The notes under the pieces are model-generated. The model was not told where the DNA came from and ran no database searches. It was given only the letters and a program-made list of their open reading frames with translations. Of a DNA stretch of 19,034 nucleotides, positions 16,549 to 19,034 are shown in pieces. Source of the stretch: Ignavibacteriaceae bacterium (GTDB lineage Bacteria > Bacteroidota > Ignavibacteria > Ignavibacteriales > Ignavibacteriaceae). Position 1 is the stretch's first letter, and each line of letters begins with the position of its first letter. Both the position numbers and the translations under genes were made by a program. Location of the stretch: NCBI GenBank assembly GCA_025449775.1, contig JANWIS010000024.1:1-19034 (forward strand). The letters run 5' to 3'.

Positions 16549-16552
16549 CTCC
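16549..16552 (-). promoter_or_regulatory. Ribosome binding site deciding the rel start
   Basis: GGAG on the minus strand lies 9 nt before ATG 16539-16537. Choosing the upstream TTG would put this site inside the start codon region, so the ATG is preferred. Confidence 0.6.
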
Positions 16553-16568
16553 AATTAAAGCAAGTTTC

Positions 16569-16584
16569 CTGTAATAATTTACAG
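16569..16584. repeat. Inverted repeat upstream of rel
   Basis: CTGTAA and TTACAG form a perfect 6-bp inverted repeat around a 4-nt centre, within the 74-bp gap between the TPR gene and rel. It could be an operator or a small RNA hairpin in the leader. It is not followed by a U-run, so it is not a standard terminator. Confidence 0.45.
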
Positions 16585-16628
16585 CAATTTAACGAGATGT
16601 TAAAGTCAGGCTGGTAGATGAGATAGGT

Positions 16629-17669
16629 TCAGTTAATTTTTGTCAGTTCCTTTTTCAGATTTTTAACACGTTCAATCCTCTCACTCAAATCGTCTGAAAT
16701 TTCTGTTGGAATATTTTTAATCGAGAGTATCTCATCGCAGTACTTTATTGCCCTTTCATTTTCTCCAAGCTTCACATACTGCTGAGCGATAATATGTTTT
16801 AGAACAATTTCATTTTTATAATTTGAGTTAAGATGAGTTGGATAAGAAGTTAATATTTCTTTATAAAGCTCAATTGATTTTAAAGGATCAATTTCTTCAT
16901 ACGCTCTCGCTTTTCCCCATTTAAATGATCTTGAATTCGGAAATTCATTTAAACCTTTATCCGAAATTTTGATTGCTGAATAATATTTTTTCTGATCGAT
17001 GTAAATCCATATTAACGAATTGATTGCCAGGTATGAATTGTAACTCGATGAATCGATTGCGACAATGAGTCTCTCAATTCCATTCTTCTTTGTGTCATTG
17101 TTGAATGGGAGCCAGTCCATAAATTCCAGCTTCCTGCTTTTCCAATAATCAAAAGTGCCGATAGCAATATAAGCTTCGTAGAAATTATTATCGGCAGCAA
17201 GTATTTCCTCAAATGCATCGATCGAATTGGCACCGCTTGTTAATGCAGAGAACCAGCTTTCATTTATCGCATCAAAGTAAGATGAATATCCTTCTGCAAG
17301 TGCATAAAAATACTTGTACCAGCTATTATTTTCATCCTCTTCAATTAATTTTTCAGCTTGTTCTTTTGCAGCTTCCAGTTTGTTGACAATAAAAGTTTCA
17401 TCGAATTCTTTTGCATAATCATATTCTTCAGCAATTTTGTTCGCTGCCAAATAAATTTTTCCAAAAGGGATATCCGGAAATTTTTTATCGAGAGAAGTAA
17501 AATACTTTTCAGCGGTGGAATAATCCTGGTTAACAATGGAAGTTATTCCTGCACGTAGCAAAGAGTCTATTTGTCTATCAGGATAAACCTGTGAATAGGA
17601 AGCTGTCTGGCAAAATAAAAAGAGAAAGAACAGAAATTTAAATAGTGCCAAAAGTCCGGTCTCCTGCAT
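16629..17669 (-). CDS. Secreted TPR-repeat protein of unknown function
   Basis: This protein of about 346 aa has an N-terminal signal peptide (hydrophobic stretch LFKFLFFLFLF, likely cut near TASYS-Q), so it is exported to the periplasm or outer-membrane region. The mature part is helical and rich in Tyr, Glu and Lys. Tetratricopeptide-like repeats are seen at about 40-75 and again near the C-terminus (for example YVKLGENERAIKYCDEIL). No catalytic motif is seen; a scaffold role is the usual guess for this class. The start is ambiguous: ATG 17669-17667 (used), GTG one codon upstream, or TTG 17651-17649, which has GGAG 9 nt before it and gives a neater signal peptide. The ATG start overlaps the upp end by 32 nt, so translation is probably coupled. 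Confidence 0.82.
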   Translation of the reverse strand: MQETGLLALFKFLFFLFLFCQTASYSQVYPDRQIDSLLRAGITSIVNQDYSTAEKYFTSLDKKFPDIPFGKIYLAANKIAEEYDYAKEFDETFIVNKLEAAKEQAEKLIEEDENNSWYKYFYALAEGYSSYFDAINESWFSALTSGANSIDAFEEILAADNNFYEAYIAIGTFDYWKSRKLEFMDWLPFNNDTKKNGIERLIVAIDSSSYNSYLAINSLIWIYIDQKKYYSAIKISDKGLNEFPNSRSFKWGKARAYEEIDPLKSIELYKEILTSYPTHLNSNYKNEIVLKHIIAQQYVKLGENERAIKYCDEILSIKNIPTEISDDLSERIERVKNLKKELTKIN

Positions 17670-18279
17670 CACCTAATCCGGGAAGTATGTAACCTTTTTT
17701 ATTTAACTGCCTGTCGAGTGCGGCGCCAAAAATTTTTATACCGGGATGATCTTTAAATAATTTTTTAATTCCATCTGGTGCTGCAAGGAGACATGCAAAA
17801 ACTACTTTTTTTGCTCCCCTTTTTTTAAGAAAAGAAATTGCTGCAGAAGCACTGCCTCCTGTTGCCAGCATTGGATCGAGAAGAATCACTTCGGCTCTAT
17901 TTAAATTGCCGGGAGTTTTTAAATAATATTCATTTGGTCTTAGGGTTTTTTCATCTCTTTCCAATCCGATATGCCCTAAGCTTGCATCAGGAATAATTTG
18001 TAAAAACCCATCAACCATACCTAAGCCAGCACGAAGAACCGGAACCAAAATAATTTCCTGTTTTAATTCAAACCCATTTGTTCGTTCAAGAGGAGTTTGA
18101 ACTTTTGTTCCGGACAGTGAAAAATTTTTGCTGATTTCCACAGCCAGGATGTTTGATATTCTCGAAACCGCAGACCTGAATATTTCTGTGTTGGTATTTT
18201 TATCACGTAAAATGGTAATATCTTTTTTAATAAGTGGATGATCTATCAGCTTGAAATTTTTATAAATATCTTTTTTCAT
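17638..18279 (-). CDS. upp: Uracil phosphoribosyltransferase
   Basis: This 213-aa enzyme makes UMP from uracil and PRPP in pyrimidine salvage. It shows VPVLRAGLGMVDGF (79-92), the PRPP-binding loop VILLDPMLATGGSA (131-144) and the C-terminal uracil-binding segment LPGLGDAGDRTFGT (199-212). Length and motifs match bacterial Upp. The ATG is at 18279-18277, 12 nt after the oxidoreductase gene; no strong ribosome site is seen. Its 3' end is overlapped by the TPR gene in another frame. Confidence 0.95.
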   Translation of the reverse strand: MKKDIYKNFKLIDHPLIKKDITILRDKNTNTEIFRSAVSRISNILAVEISKNFSLSGTKVQTPLERTNGFELKQEIILVPVLRAGLGMVDGFLQIIPDASLGHIGLERDEKTLRPNEYYLKTPGNLNRAEVILLDPMLATGGSASAAISFLKKRGAKKVVFACLLAAPDGIKKLFKDHPGIKIFGAALDRQLNKKGYILPGLGDAGDRTFGTI

Positions 18280-18291
18280 TAATTAAGATTT

Positions 18292-19034
18292 CTATTTTTT
18301 ATTTGATTTTTTTCCCGCAATGTTAAGAAGATTTATAAACGGAGACAAAGGCGGAGTATAATTATAATCTATTTTTGAAAGCATTGATGCGGGAGTTTTT
18401 AATTTTATTAACGCAGATAAAAGATCAGCATAACCCGAAACTTCTTTCCCACCTAAAAAAGTTGCACCAACTAACCGATTACTATTTTTTTCAACTAATA
18501 TTTTTCCCCGAACAGTTTCACTTCCGGGCATAATTTCCACAAGATTATGAGCATCTGCATATATATCGTCAATATTAATCCCATTTTTAATCGCTTCAGA
18601 GCATGATAATCCAACCGAAGCAAAATATTTATTAAAAATCTTCACGCTGATATTTTTTACAAAAGGTTCATAAGCAGCATTTCCACCTGAAGCATTTTCT
18701 CCTGCAATTCGTCCCAGCTTATAAGAGATAGTTGCAAGTGGAATCTAATCAGGTCTTCCTGTAACAGCATTTACAACTTCTGTATTATCTCCGGCTGAAT
18801 AAAAAAATCGCTCCGAAGTTTTTAGATATTTGTCAACTTTAATCCCACCTGATTTTCCAATTCCTATTTTTGCATAACGAGCAAGCTCTGTATCAGGTTC
18901 AAATCCGATGCTTAAGAGTACTAAATCAGTTTCAATAAACTTTTTACCTATTCTGACACCAAAAAGTTTATCACCTGTGATCACCGGTTCTAATTCATTA
19001 ACTCCACCTATAAATTCAACATCGTTAGCTTTCA
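18292..19034 (-). pseudogene. NAD(P)/FAD-dependent oxidoreductase (CoA-disulfide reductase/NADH oxidase type), partial, with one in-frame TAG
   Basis: The reading frame is open from the right edge (19034) to TAG 18745-18747, then continues in the same frame to TAG 18292-18294. Before the stop it has LVLLSIGFEPDTELA and the FAD-binding YSAGDN; after it come IPLATISYKLGRIAGENASGG and the C-terminal dimerisation domain ending YNYTPPLSPFINLL. These pieces line up as one protein of the disulfide reductase fold, where a residue such as Tyr normally sits before IPLA. A single base change (TAT or TAC to TAG) would explain the break. Nothing is missing on either side and codon use looks normal, so this is a fresh nonsense mutation, a strain variant or a sequencing error. 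The N-terminal FAD domain and active-site Cys lie beyond the window. Confidence 0.85.

Noticed and set aside
18745..18747. TAG as a pyrrolysine or other recoded codon
   Set aside because: TAG is the normal terminator of several genes here, the family does not need a special residue at this site, and no recoding signal or pyrrolysine gene is visible.
1..19034. Insertion sequences, phage genes, CRISPR arrays, tRNA or rRNA genes
   Set aside because: No transposase or integrase motifs, no spaced direct repeats and no tRNA-like or rRNA-like stretch was seen on either strand.

Overview
The window is about 19 kb of AT-rich DNA in which every supported gene lies on the minus strand, so transcription runs from high to low coordinates. 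Gene content points to a bacterium of the Bacteroidota/Chlorobi/Ignavibacteriota branch, most likely an Ignavibacteria-like organism. The grounds are a full alternative complex III (ACIII) operon with an extended-Tat ActB, many small hydrophobic proteins and low GC. This placement is inferred from gene content and has not been tested by phylogeny.

Region 18292-19034 holds the C-terminal part of a pyridine-nucleotide/FAD oxidoreductase that runs off the right edge and is interrupted by one in-frame TAG. It is followed by upp (uracil salvage), a secreted TPR protein overlapping upp, rel (bifunctional (p)ppGpp synthetase/hydrolase) and ruvX/yqgF. After a 129-bp gap carrying a good sigma-70-type promoter come two bacterial microcompartment (BMC) hexamer-type shell genes. 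The first is a plain 96-aa shell protein. The second carries a 130-aa tail with an AT-hook-like motif and a SAP/Rho-N-like C-terminal segment. No shell pentamer or cargo enzyme gene is in the window. Then follow ybbR/cdaR-like, tmk, an S41 C-terminal processing protease, a TauE/SafE permease and a small zinc-ribbon membrane protein; the last four are packed as one operon.

After a 260-bp intergenic region the ACIII operon begins: actA (pentaheme cytochrome), a 57-aa single-helix protein, actB (Mo-oxidoreductase-like plus Fe-S domains), actC (NrfD-like), a fused actD-actE, actF, and a membrane-anchored monoheme cytochrome c cut by the left edge. Adjacent genes overlap or lie within 11 nt of each other, so they are almost certainly cotranscribed. 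Together they would form a quinol:cytochrome c oxidoreductase, with the last cytochrome probably passing electrons to a terminal oxidase encoded beyond the window.

The points most worth a second look are the BMC shell protein with the putative nucleic-acid-binding tail, the small protein inside the ACIII operon, the ActD-ActE fusion, the intact N-terminal Fe-S cysteine motif of ActB, and the single amber codon in the oxidoreductase. No RNA genes, insertion sequences, CRISPR arrays or phage genes were seen.
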